Shown piece by piece: positions 43,034 to 50,184 of a stretch of 50,184 nucleotides of DNA. The number at the start of each line of letters is the position of its first letter. The stretch's first letter is position 1. The translations under genes were made by a program, and so were the position numbers. This DNA is from Gammaproteobacteria bacterium (GTDB lineage: Bacteria > Pseudomonadota > Gammaproteobacteria > Chromatiales > Chromatiaceae), in contig JASJCU010000006.1 of assembly GCA_030065815.1 (NCBI GenBank), forward strand, positions 1-50,184, given 5' to 3'. Below the pieces are notes generated by a model. The model was given only the letters and a program-made list of their open reading frames with translations, made no database searches and had not been told where the DNA came from.

Positions 43034-43689
43034 CGCCCGGCCATATCGGCATCGGCATGACCTCGGCACGTACCCGCGAGCGCCTGATCCGGCGCCTGCG
43101 CGACGAGGGCATCCGCGATCGACGCGTGCTCGAGCGCATGCGCGAGACACCGCGTCACCTGTTCGTGGACGAGGCCCTGGCCAGCCGCGCCTACGAAGAC
43201 ACGGCATTGCCGATCGGCAATGGTCAGACGATCTCGCAGCCGTACATCGTCGCGCGCATGACGGCGGCATTGCTCGAGGCCGGGCCACTGCAGAGCGTGC
43301 TCGAGGTCGGCACCGGCTCGGGTTATCAGACCGCGGTGCTGGCACCGCTGGTGCGGCGCGTGTACACCGTCGAGCGGGTCAAGGTCCTGCTCGACCAGGC
43401 GCGGCGGCGCTTCCAGACGATAGGCATTCGCAATATCGTCACCAAGCATACCGATGGCGGCCTCGGCCTGCCCGAGTACGCGCCGTTCGACGCCATCATC
43501 GTCACGGCGGCGCCGGCTGGCATCCCGCTCGCGCTCGTCGAACAGCTGGAACCCGGCGGACGCATGGTATTGCCGATCGGCGAGCGCGAGGAACAGGCGC
43601 TGGTGCGTGTGACCCGTACCGCCGATGGCCACGAGCACGAGATACTCGAGCGGGTCAGCTTCGTGCCGTTGCTCGGCGGCGTCTGCTGA
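43030..43689 (+). CDS. pcm: Protein-L-isoaspartate O-methyltransferase
   Basis: A 219-residue repair enzyme that methylates isoaspartyl residues in aged proteins. Motifs are [20 protein letters not shown], the SAM site [15 protein letters not shown] and [10 protein letters not shown]. The GTG at 43030 overlaps the surE stop (GTGA); an ATG at 43057 giving [10 protein letters not shown] is an alternative start, close to the Pseudomonas protein. The surE-pcm pair is conserved. Confidence 0.95.
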   Translation: MTPGHIGIGMTSARTRERLIRRLRDEGIRDRRVLERMRETPRHLFVDEALASRAYEDTALPIGNGQTISQPYIVARMTAALLEAGPLQSVLEVGTGSGYQTAVLAPLVRRVYTVERVKVLLDQARRRFQTIGIRNIVTKHTDGGLGLPEYAPFDAIIVTAAPAGIPLALVEQLEPGGRMVLPIGEREEQALVRVTRTADGHEHEILERVSFVPLLGGVC

Positions 43690-43698
43690 GGCGATGCG

Positions 43699-44280
43699 GT
43701 GAAGCTGTTCTCACCGTTGTACGCACGGGCGATGCGCTGGGCCCGGCATCCGAAGGCGCCGTGGTACCTGGGTGGTCTGAGCTTCGCCGAGTCGTCGTTC
43801 TTTCCGATTCCGCCCGATGTCATGCTCGCGCCGATGAGCCTGGCAAGGCCGCCGCGCGCGCTGTGGTTTGCGACGCTGACGACGCTGACGTCGGTACTCG
43901 GCGGCATGTTCGGCTACCTGATCGGCATGTTCGCGTTCGAGCTGGTCGCGCCGCTGGTCGAGCCGGGTGGGCGCTACGCGGCGCCGTTCGCGCTGGCCCA
44001 GGCGTGGTTTGACGAGTGGGGCTTCTGGGCGGTGTTCGCGGCCGGATTCTCGCCGATCCCATACAAGGTGTTCACGATCACGGCGGGCGTGCTCGGTATG
44101 GCGTTCGTGCCGTTCGTGCTCGCGTCTTTCGTCGGCCGCGGGCTGCGCTTTTACCTGGTGGCGCTGCTGATGGCCTGGGGTGGTGAGGCCATGGAGCAGA
44201 AACTGCATCGTTGGATCGACTGGCTGGGCTGGTTGACGGTCGCGGCGCTGCTGCTCATAGTCGCGCTCTACAAGTTGTGA
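43699..44280 (+). CDS. YqaA/DedA-type inner-membrane protein
   Basis: A 193-residue protein with about four to five helices. The DedA (SNARE-associated) pattern is visible: SFFPIPPDVMLAP, then GMFGYLIGMFAFE, and AAGFSPIPYKVFTITAG followed by FVGRGLRFYLVALL. Relatives may act in lipid carrier transport across the membrane; the function of YqaA proteins is unproven. The start is GTG at 43699, nine bases after pcm. Its place between pcm and nlpD occurs in some relatives. Confidence 0.85.
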   Translation: MKLFSPLYARAMRWARHPKAPWYLGGLSFAESSFFPIPPDVMLAPMSLARPPRALWFATLTTLTSVLGGMFGYLIGMFAFELVAPLVEPGGRYAAPFALAQAWFDEWGFWAVFAAGFSPIPYKVFTITAGVLGMAFVPFVLASFVGRGLRFYLVALLMAWGGEAMEQKLHRWIDWLGWLTVAALLLIVALYKL

Positions 44281-44307
44281 AAGACAGGCGTTGAAAGAAG
44301 CGGGATC

Positions 44308-45162
44308 GTGAAGCCGCGCTGCGTCCGTACTGGGTCATGCAACCGGACGTCCCGCTGGGCGGGAAGGGTGCTGCGCCGCTGCGTGCCCGCGTGCGGCGTA
44401 CTGTTGCTGACGGCATGCACCGCGAGCTGGCAGGCCCCGGTGGAAACGCGCGGCAGCCAGCCACCACGGGCGGTACCGCGTCCGGCGCCGCCGCCGACCA
44501 CCCGCGCAGTGCGTCCGCCGGCGCCGCGGCTGGCGATAAGGCACGGCGAATACCGCGTGCAGCGCGGTGATACCCTGCACGGTATCGCGTGGCAGAGCGG
44601 CATCGATCACCGTTCGATCGCGCGCTGGAACGGCCTGCGCCCGCCGTACCGGATCTACACCGGGCAGACGCTGCGCCTGAAGCCGCCGCCGGCGCGGCGC
44701 GCGCCGCCGCCGGCACAACCCGTTGCCAAGGCGCGCGCACAGGCCCCGCGCCCGCCCACGCGCCCGTCAGCGGTCGCCGAAGGCAAGCGCAGCCTGAACT
44801 GGCGCTGGCCCGTCAACGGCAGCGTGGTGTCGCGATTCAAAGCCACCGATCCGCTGCGCAGTGGCATCAAGATCGCCGGTTCGGCAGGAAAGCAGATCCG
44901 CTCGGCGGAGTCCGGCAAGGTCGTGTACAGCGGGAGTGGACTGATCGGATACGGCCGGCTTATCATCGTGAAACATAATGAAAATTATCTGAGTGCCTAC
45001 GGGCACAATAGAAAAATCCTGGTGGCGGAAGGCGACCGGGTCACCAAAGGGCAAAAGATTGCGGAGATGGGAACCGCCAACAACGGCGATCCCGTTCTGC
45101 ATTTCGAGATCCGGCGCGACGGCAAACCCGTAGACCCGCTACGCCTGCTGCCTCGTCGTTGA
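44308..45162 (+). CDS. nlpD: Murein hydrolase activator NlpD (LysM and degenerate M23)
   Basis: A 284-residue lipoprotein. Lipobox LLTAC lies near residue 37. A Pro-rich linker precedes a LysM domain (about 82-126, [17 protein letters not shown]). A second Pro/Arg-rich linker leads to an M23 domain (about 165-280). The M23 zinc ligands are lost: where active enzymes have HxxxD it reads LRSGIKIAG, so it should be an activator of amidases, as for E. coli NlpD. An AT-rich patch at 44960-45020 could hold the rpoS promoter. The start is GTG at 44308; the long N-region before the lipobox leaves it uncertain. Confidence 0.9.
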   Translation: MKPRCVRTGSCNRTSRWAGRVLRRCVPACGVLLLTACTASWQAPVETRGSQPPRAVPRPAPPPTTRAVRPPAPRLAIRHGEYRVQRGDTLHGIAWQSGIDHRSIARWNGLRPPYRIYTGQTLRLKPPPARRAPPPAQPVAKARAQAPRPPTRPSAVAEGKRSLNWRWPVNGSVVSRFKATDPLRSGIKIAGSAGKQIRSAESGKVVYSGSGLIGYGRLIIVKHNENYLSAYGHNRKILVAEGDRVTKGQKIAEMGTANNGDPVLHFEIRRDGKPVDPLRLLPRR

Positions 45163-45214
45163 ACGGCCGATGCGCGCGGCTGTGCGCAATGGTCAGGGGT
45201 TTTTGGGGGGACAG

Positions 45215-46228
45215 ATGCCGGCGAAGCGCGACGACACCGACACCGACGTCGAGATCGAAGAAATCGCTGAAGACATCGGCGACGACGCCGAACACGTCGA
45301 GCCCGAGGTCGAGACCGAGGAGATCGAGGCGGCAGACAGCTCGGACAGCGACAAGGACGGTGAACGTAAATATGCCGCCGGCGAGATCCCTGACAGCCAG
45401 CTCGATGCGACCCGCCTGTACCTGAACGAGATCGGCTTCTCCAAGCTGCTGACCGCCGAAGAGGAGGTCTACTACGCGCGCCTTGCGCAAAAGGGCGACG
45501 CGGCGGCGCGCCGGCGCATGATCGAGTGCAACCTGCGTCTCGTCGTCAAGATCGCGCGGCGTTACATGAACCGCGGTCTCGCGCTGCTCGATCTGATCGA
45601 AGAGGGCAACCTGGGCCTGATCCGCGCCGTCGAGAAGTTCGACCCCGAGCGCGGCTTCCGCTTCTCGACCTACGCGACCTGGTGGATCCGCCAGACCATC
45701 GAGCGCGCGATCATGAACCAGACGCGCACGATCCGGCTGCCGATCCACGTCGTCAAGGAGATCAACGTCTACCTGCGCGCGGCCCGCCAGCTGACCCAAT
45801 CGCTCGATCACGAGCCGACCGCCGAAGAGATCGCCGACCTGCTCGATCGACCGATCAGCGAGGTCAAGCGCATGCTCGGTCTGAACGAACGCGTCACATC
45901 GGTGGACACGCCGTACGGTAAGGACGCCGACAAGCCGTTGCTCGACACCATCGCCGACGAAAATGCCACCGATCCGACCGAGCACATCCAGGCCGATGAT
46001 CTGTCCGGCCACCTCGACGCGTGGCTCGGCAAGCTCAACGACAAGCAGCGCGAGGTCGTCGAACGCCGCTTTGGCCTGCACGGTTACGAGAACTCGACGC
46101 TCGAACAGGTCGCCAACGAGTTGGGTGTCACGCGCGAACGCGTACGCCAGATCCAGATGGACGCGCTCAAGCGCCTGCGCGGTATCCTCGAGCAGGACGG
46201 CTTCTCGATCGACGCAATCTTCAAGTAG
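45215..46228 (+). CDS. rpoS: Stationary-phase sigma factor RpoS
   Basis: A 337-residue sigma-70 family protein. An acidic N-terminus (about 1-50, Asp/Glu-rich) precedes region 1.2 ([21 protein letters not shown]), region 2 ([38 protein letters not shown]), region 3 and region 4 ([19 protein letters not shown]). The nlpD neighbour and length identify RpoS rather than RpoD. GGGG stands four bases before the ATG at 45215; an in-frame ATG at 45170 lacks a ribosome-binding site. Confidence 0.95.
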   Translation: MPAKRDDTDTDVEIEEIAEDIGDDAEHVEPEVETEEIEAADSSDSDKDGERKYAAGEIPDSQLDATRLYLNEIGFSKLLTAEEEVYYARLAQKGDAAARRRMIECNLRLVVKIARRYMNRGLALLDLIEEGNLGLIRAVEKFDPERGFRFSTYATWWIRQTIERAIMNQTRTIRLPIHVVKEINVYLRAARQLTQSLDHEPTAEEIADLLDRPISEVKRMLGLNERVTSVDTPYGKDADKPLLDTIADENATDPTEHIQADDLSGHLDAWLGKLNDKQREVVERRFGLHGYENSTLEQVANELGVTRERVRQIQMDALKRLRGILEQDGFSIDAIFK

Positions 46229-46319
46229 GCGCGACGGCAAAGTTTGCGCGCGCGGCGTGGATTAGGCGCGCCGGCATCGGGTATCCTGGTGTAGAAATTT
46301 CAGTCACGGGCCGACGCAG

Positions 46320-46613
46320 ATGTCAGACGACCCCAACCGCAAAGAACGCGAGATACTCATGGTCATGCGCAAAGTGCTCGCGCAGATCATCAAGGACACG
46401 ACACCGCCGAGCAAGGCGATGAAGCATCCGTTGTCGGAGCAGACCATCCAGGACGTGCGTCACTGTCTGGGCCTGATTTCGTCGCGTGAGCGCGAACTCG
46501 CCGACCTCGCCGGCGTCGCCGAGGAACGCCCTTACTTTGCCGACGAGCAGCGACCGGCCGATGTCGTGTCGATCAACCGCATCGGCAAGCCGGCCAAGGC
46601 CGACGACGACTGA
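46320..46613 (+). CDS. Small conserved-looking protein, function unknown
   Basis: A 97-residue soluble, charged protein (KEREILMVMRKVLAQIIKD, then LSEQTIQDVRHCLGLISSRERELADLAG). It is mostly helical in appearance, without signal or membrane segment. It lies 91 bases after rpoS in the same direction. TATCCT near 46283 could be a -10. I do not recognise the family. Codon use is like that of its neighbours, so I take it as a real gene. It converges with the hydrolase gene at a 14-base gap. Confidence 0.7.
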   Translation: MSDDPNRKEREILMVMRKVLAQIIKDTTPPSKAMKHPLSEQTIQDVRHCLGLISSRERELADLAGVAEERPYFADEQRPADVVSINRIGKPAKADDD

Positions 46614-46627
46614 CCGCGGGCGCCCGG

Positions 46628-48130
46628 TTACGGCGTCGGCCCGCCCCACCAGGTGCTCTCGCGCCAGAAACGCAGGTTGTCGAAATCACCGTGGCGCTGC
46701 GGCTCGCTGAACAGGCAGTCGGCGTCGCGCTTTCTGCCGTCGTCGTTGAGCCCGAAGATCTTGAAGCGCATCTTTGAGCGCGCCGACGACGGCACCAGCG
46801 GCAGCGCGCGGTCCATGTTCTCCCAGCGGCCGGAGCGGCGGTCAAGCACGGTCTCGGGAGTCGTGTACATGGAGTCGATCCACACCAACAGGCTGCCACT
46901 CGGCGTCAGCCCCAGCGCGCTGGCCTCGCGATCCTCGTTCTCCGGGTGCAGGCTGAGGCTGTAGAAACGCACGTGCGGCGCCGCCGTTTGCAGGTATGGG
47001 ACGACGCGTGCAAACAGGTTGCTGGTCGAGTCGGCCGAGGCCATGTGCACGACGTTGTGGATCGGCAGGTCGACGTCGAGGGTCAGGATGCGGTTGACGA
47101 TGATCGCCCCCATGCTGTGCCCGACCAGCGTAACGGCGATTCCGGGATCGCCGGGGCGTGACCTGAGGTCGGCGTTCAGTGCCGCGAGGTCGAGCAGGAA
47201 TCGGTACAGCGCGCCGTTGCCGTGGCGAACGCCGATCGCGGTCTGGTGGTTAACGTTCAGCAGGTCGGGTGGGGTGTAGAACGGCGTGTTGGTGCGGCGC
47301 AGCATGATGTCCCAGGCCGGCTTCGCCATCGTGTAGGTGAACGGCGTCGTGACCACCTTGGCCGGGCTCGTTGCCAGCCACAGCACGCTCCTGCCGAGCC
47401 GTGCGTAGGCGTTCTGGTTGCCGGTGAACCAGACGCCGTCGGTGCCCTGTCGAAACTGTTCGAGATAGCGGTCGTCGCGCAGGCCGGTGGTCTCGAACAT
47501 GTGCTCGCTGGTGACCAGCCACGACTTCGGCGTGTTGACGATGGCGTTGGCGATGTCGGTCAGCAGGTAGACCGGCGACGTCAGTTTCGCGCTGCCGCTG
47601 ATCTCGCCCTGACGTATCCGGCCGAGGTGTGCGCCGTAGGTCGCGAACGGACCGGAGCGCCAGTTGACGAACACCGGGTAGTGCGGCTGCAGGTTGTCGT
47701 TGCGGATCTTCTTGTACAGCATCTGGGCACGGCCCAGCGCGCCTGCCGACGAATTCAGGCCACCGTGCACGAATAGCAGCACCGGGATACGTCCCTGGGC
47801 GTCGCGCGGAAAGCGCCTGATACCGTCGAGGATGGGTTGGAACAGCGAGTTGCCCGCGGTCGGTGTCGCCGCGAGTCGCGCGAGGTAGGCGCCGGCGCCC
47901 GGATTCTCGGCAATCGCGAGCGTCCCGTCGGGCCGGGTGGTGAACGGTTCGTGTTCGCCGTCGCGGCCGATCGACAGGACATAGCCGGCCATCGCGCTGT
48001 CGATCGTCTTCGGCTCACGGCAGCTGCCCGCGCCGCCGCCCGCGCTGCCACCCGTGCTGCCACCCAGCGTCGTGCAGCCGCCGAGCGTTGTGAGCGTCGC
48101 GAGCACGAACCAGCGCGGTGTCGTGAGCAT
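46628..48130 (-). CDS. Lipoprotein alpha/beta hydrolase
   Basis: A 500-residue protein. The signal ends in lipobox TLGGC (Cys19), followed by a Gly/Ser-rich linker (TTLGGSTGGSAGGGAGS). The hydrolase part has the oxyanion region VLLFVHGGLNSS and the nucleophile elbow VGHSMG (Ser near residue 340), with later Asp and His candidates. GGGAGGAAC precedes the start at 48130. A lipase or esterase role in the envelope is likely; the substrate is unknown. Confidence 0.82.
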   Translation of the reverse strand: MLTTPRWFVLATLTTLGGCTTLGGSTGGSAGGGAGSCREPKTIDSAMAGYVLSIGRDGEHEPFTTRPDGTLAIAENPGAGAYLARLAATPTAGNSLFQPILDGIRRFPRDAQGRIPVLLFVHGGLNSSAGALGRAQMLYKKIRNDNLQPHYPVFVNWRSGPFATYGAHLGRIRQGEISGSAKLTSPVYLLTDIANAIVNTPKSWLVTSEHMFETTGLRDDRYLEQFRQGTDGVWFTGNQNAYARLGRSVLWLATSPAKVVTTPFTYTMAKPAWDIMLRRTNTPFYTPPDLLNVNHQTAIGVRHGNGALYRFLLDLAALNADLRSRPGDPGIAVTLVGHSMGAIIVNRILTLDVDLPIHNVVHMASADSTSNLFARVVPYLQTAAPHVRFYSLSLHPENEDREASALGLTPSGSLLVWIDSMYTTPETVLDRRSGRWENMDRALPLVPSSARSKMRFKIFGLNDDGRKRDADCLFSEPQRHGDFDNLRFWRESTWWGGPTP

Positions 48131-48506
48131 GTTCCTCCCTGGGCGCACCATCCCGTCGGGCGCAGTGACGACGCACCGTCGATAGCGGACCGAAAGACCG
48201 CGTTGGACCGGGTCCGATAGACGCATGCCGGTTTTCGTCAACTGTAGCCGACAACGCGGCGCCGCGCGCTGCAGGGCTGGTGGTGGTGGGGCGCGTCGAG
48301 ACATACGCGGACGTGCCGATGACGACGCCCCTCGCCACCGGCATGCGCAAGCCGGACCGTTGGCGTCCGCGATGCCGCCGCGTGTCCGGCGTCAGCGGCA
48401 GGCTCGGCGTGCAGCTGCGATCGTTCGGACCGGTGGGCGCCGCGCGGCAATGTCGGTCGCCGACGCCCGAGGCGAGTTCACGCCGGGTGTCGGCGGGCGA
48501 CGGGCG
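48131..48506. other. Gene-poor spacer between two minus-strand genes
   Basis: 376 GC-rich bases upstream of the hydrolase and downstream of the parvulin gene. Frames present are Arg-rich and low-complexity. I see no terminator with a T-tract and no tRNA. A promoter of the hydrolase must lie here but I cannot place it. Confidence 0.5.
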
Positions 48507-49331
48507 CTACGGACCTTCGCCGAGCTGGTGCACCTCGATGCTGGCATCTTCACGGATCTGCTGGATCAGCTCCGAGACGCGTTCCTGGCGGATCGCACTC
48601 TCCAGCTCGGCGCGCACCGTGTCGAACTCGGGCGTCGGAACCTCGCGGCTCTGCTCGCGCAGTATCACGTGCCAGCCGAACTGGGTCTTGACCGGTTCGC
48701 GCGAGTACTCGCCATCGCCGAGCTGGCGCGTCGCGTCGGCAAAGGCGGCCACCATCTGATCGGCCTCGAACCAGCCGAGGTCGCCACCGACCGACTTGCT
48801 CGGACCAATCGAGTGCTGGGTCGCGAGTTCGGCGAAGTCGCTGCCGTCGTTGAGCGCCTCGATCGCGGCAACCGCGGCATCGCGACTGTTCAGCAGAATG
48901 TGTCGCGCCTTGAATTCGCGCTGCGGCGGACCGCTGTATTGCTCGGCGTAGCGGGCCCGCATCGCGTCCTCGTCGACGTCCACACTGTCCAGTTCGTCGC
49001 GCACGAAGGCCTGGGCGAGCAGCCGGGCGCGCGCGACCTCGAGCGCCGCGGCCACATCCGGGTGTTGTGCCAGTGCCTTGCCGGCTGCCGAGTTGGCGAG
49101 CATGAAGTTGTTGGCCAGTTCGTTGAGCATGCGAATCTGCTCTTCGGCCTGCTCCGGGTTGCGCCCGGTCTGGCTCGCGAACAGCGCGAGATGCAACGTC
49201 GTGACGTCGAAGCCGTCGATCGTCACCAGGGGTCGCGCTGCCTGGTCGTCGTCGGAAAGGGTCGCGCCGGCCCAGGCCATCAGGGCCACGCAGGCAAGGC
49301 CGCGGGCCGCGGCGAATCGTTTTCTGATCAT
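48507..49331 (-). CDS. Periplasmic peptidyl-prolyl isomerase (parvulin/PpiC type)
   Basis: A 274-residue exported protein. A signal peptide covers about 1-26 ([20 protein letters not shown]). A SurA-like helical N-domain ([19 protein letters not shown]) leads to a parvulin domain at about 138-233 ([44 protein letters not shown]). It assists folding of exported proteins. It overlaps the YciI gene by four bases (ATGA), and follows yciB-yciI as the last gene of the operon. Confidence 0.92.
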   Translation of the reverse strand: MIRKRFAAARGLACVALMAWAGATLSDDDQAARPLVTIDGFDVTTLHLALFASQTGRNPEQAEEQIRMLNELANNFMLANSAAGKALAQHPDVAAALEVARARLLAQAFVRDELDSVDVDEDAMRARYAEQYSGPPQREFKARHILLNSRDAAVAAIEALNDGSDFAELATQHSIGPSKSVGGDLGWFEADQMVAAFADATRQLGDGEYSREPVKTQFGWHVILREQSREVPTPEFDTVRAELESAIRQERVSELIQQIREDASIEVHQLGEGP

Positions 49332-49630
49332 GTCGGAAAGACCTGTTTGAACGGTTTTACACTGACGTCGGCGTATACGCCGGCGGCGAGATAGGGATCG
49401 GCATTGGCCCAGCCCGAGGCGTCGTCGAGGCTGGCGAACTCGGCGATGATGACGCTGCCGGTAAACCCGGCCTCGCCCGGCTCGTTGCTGTCGATCGCGG
49501 GGTTGGGTCCGGCCAGCACCAGCCGTCCCTGATCCTGCAGTGCCTGCAGGCGCTCGAGGTGGGCCGGCCTTGCCGACCGGCGCCGTTCGAGGCTGTTGTC
49601 GACGTCGGTGCAGACGATGGCATAGAGCAT
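49328..49630 (-). CDS. YciI family protein
   Basis: A 100-residue ferredoxin-like-fold protein ([27 protein letters not shown], then [28 protein letters not shown]). Family members contain a conserved His-Asp pair, here His in RPAHLERL and Asp in ADPYLAAG, but have no settled function. It is six bases after yciB and overlaps the parvulin gene. Confidence 0.92.
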   Translation of the reverse strand: MLYAIVCTDVDNSLERRRSARPAHLERLQALQDQGRLVLAGPNPAIDSNEPGEAGFTGSVIIAEFASLDDASGWANADPYLAAGVYADVSVKPFKQVFPT

Positions 49631-49636
49631 GACGCG

Positions 49637-50184
49637 TTATTCCTCCGCGGCGGGTTCCTCGGCTTCCATGTGACGCGCCAGGTAGAAGCCCTGCGCTAGC
49701 AGGAACAGCAGCGTCAGCGCGAGAAAGCCGAACAACTTGAAGTTCACCCAGATCTCTTCCGAGAAACTGTAGGCGACGAACAGGTTCAACACGCCCATCG
49801 CGAAGAAGAAGGCGATCCACGCGACGTTGAGGCGCTTCCAGGCGTCGTCCGGCAGCGTTATCGCGTGGTCCATCATACGCTGCAGCAGGCTGCGTTGCAT
49901 GAACAGCTGCGAGCCGAGAAAGGCCACGGCGAACAGCCAGTTGACGACGGTCGGTTTCCATTTGATGAAGGTCGGGTCGCGCAGCGCCAAAGTCAGTCCG
50001 CCGAACAACACCAGCAGGCCCAGCGTCACCAGCTGCACGTTCTCGGCCTTGCCGTGGCGCACCTTGTAGTAGACGACCTGCGCCGCGGCGGCGATGATCG
50101 CGACCAGCGTCGCGACGTAGATGTCGTACAGCTGGTAGGCGATGAAGAACAGGATGACCGGGAACAGGTCGGCGAGCAGTTTCA
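49637..50184 (-). CDS. yciB: YciB, inner-membrane septation/envelope protein (5' end cut by window edge)
   Basis: A protein of about 182 residues with five helices, beginning KLLADLFPVILFFIAYQLYD and including the strongly conserved FGGLTLALRDPTFIKWKPTV and IWVNFKLFGFLALTLLF. It matches E. coli YciB along its length. The window ends inside the start codon: the last two bases give TG of ATG. YciB supports envelope synthesis and division. First visible gene of the yciB-yciI-parvulin unit. Confidence 0.95.
   Translation of the reverse strand, partial: KLLADLFPVILFFIAYQLYDIYVATLVAIIAAAAQVVYYKVRHGKAENVQLVTLGLLVLFGGLTLALRDPTFIKWKPTVVNWLFAVAFLGSQLFMQRSLLQRMMDHAITLPDDAWKRLNVAWIAFFFAMGVLNLFVAYSFSEEIWVNFKLFGFLALTLLFLLAQGFYLARHMEAEEPAAEE

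Noticed and set aside
44308-45162. NlpD as a broken peptidase because the zinc ligands are missing
   Set aside because: Loss of the M23 metal ligands is normal in NlpD/EnvC activators.
48225-49394. 389-residue plus-strand frame opposite the parvulin gene
   Set aside because: It is the antisense of a clear PpiC-type gene; only its first part lies in the spacer and that has no features.

Overview
This window is a chromosomal segment of a GC-rich (about 65% by eye), gammaproteobacterial genome. Gene order points there: tig-clpP-clpX-lon-hupB-ppiD-fabI, mltD-methyltransferase-rnhA-dnaQ, pyrG-kdsA-eno-ftsB-ispD, ispF-truD-surE-pcm and nlpD-rpoS are all orders known from Pseudomonas and its relatives. 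A Gly/Tyr/Trp-rich exported protein resembling the sulfur globule proteins of purple sulfur bacteria, next to an FNR/Anr-controlled cbb3 oxidase, suggests a sulfur-oxidising, microaerophilic or facultative member (Chromatiales-like). I cannot name a genus from the sequence alone.

Layout. 1-1409: an ECF sigma factor and a membrane anti-sigma factor, behind a palindrome-rich upstream region. 1682-4705: hemN (anaerobic haem synthesis) and an acyl-CoA ligase. 4799-5692: a CPBP membrane protease on the minus strand. 5773-14717: the proteostasis block, with tRNA-Leu, trigger factor, ClpP, ClpX, Lon, HU, tRNA-Val, tRNA-Asp and PpiD; it carries several readable promoters and terminators. 14779-25767: fabI, a peptide-type ABC importer (lipoprotein, two permeases, double ATPase), mltD, a YafS-like methyltransferase, rnhA and dnaQ. 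25777-32336 (all minus): fnr, ccoNOQP, a small membrane protein, ccoG and fixH. 32477-32917: the putative sulfur globule protein.

33270-46228: pyrG-kdsA-eno-ftsB-ispD, then an inverted tatD-like gene between two gene-poor spacers, then ispF-truD, an inverted smr gene, surE-pcm-yqaA-nlpD-rpoS. 46320-50184: a small unknown protein, a lipoprotein alpha/beta hydrolase, and a minus-strand yciB-yciI-parvulin operon that runs off the right edge.

How the parts fit. Trigger factor, ClpXP, Lon, PpiD and the second parvulin handle protein folding and quality control, and Lon has a plausible heat-shock promoter. FNR probably controls itself and the cbb3 oxidase through good Anr boxes. RpoS and the ECF sigma factor give stress responses. 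I see no transposase, integrase, phage gene, CRISPR array or defence cluster. Most of the window is conserved core genome, so the best leads are regulatory structures, the sulfur globule-like protein, the gene-poor spacers around tatD and a few unusual protein variants, rather than a clear new system.
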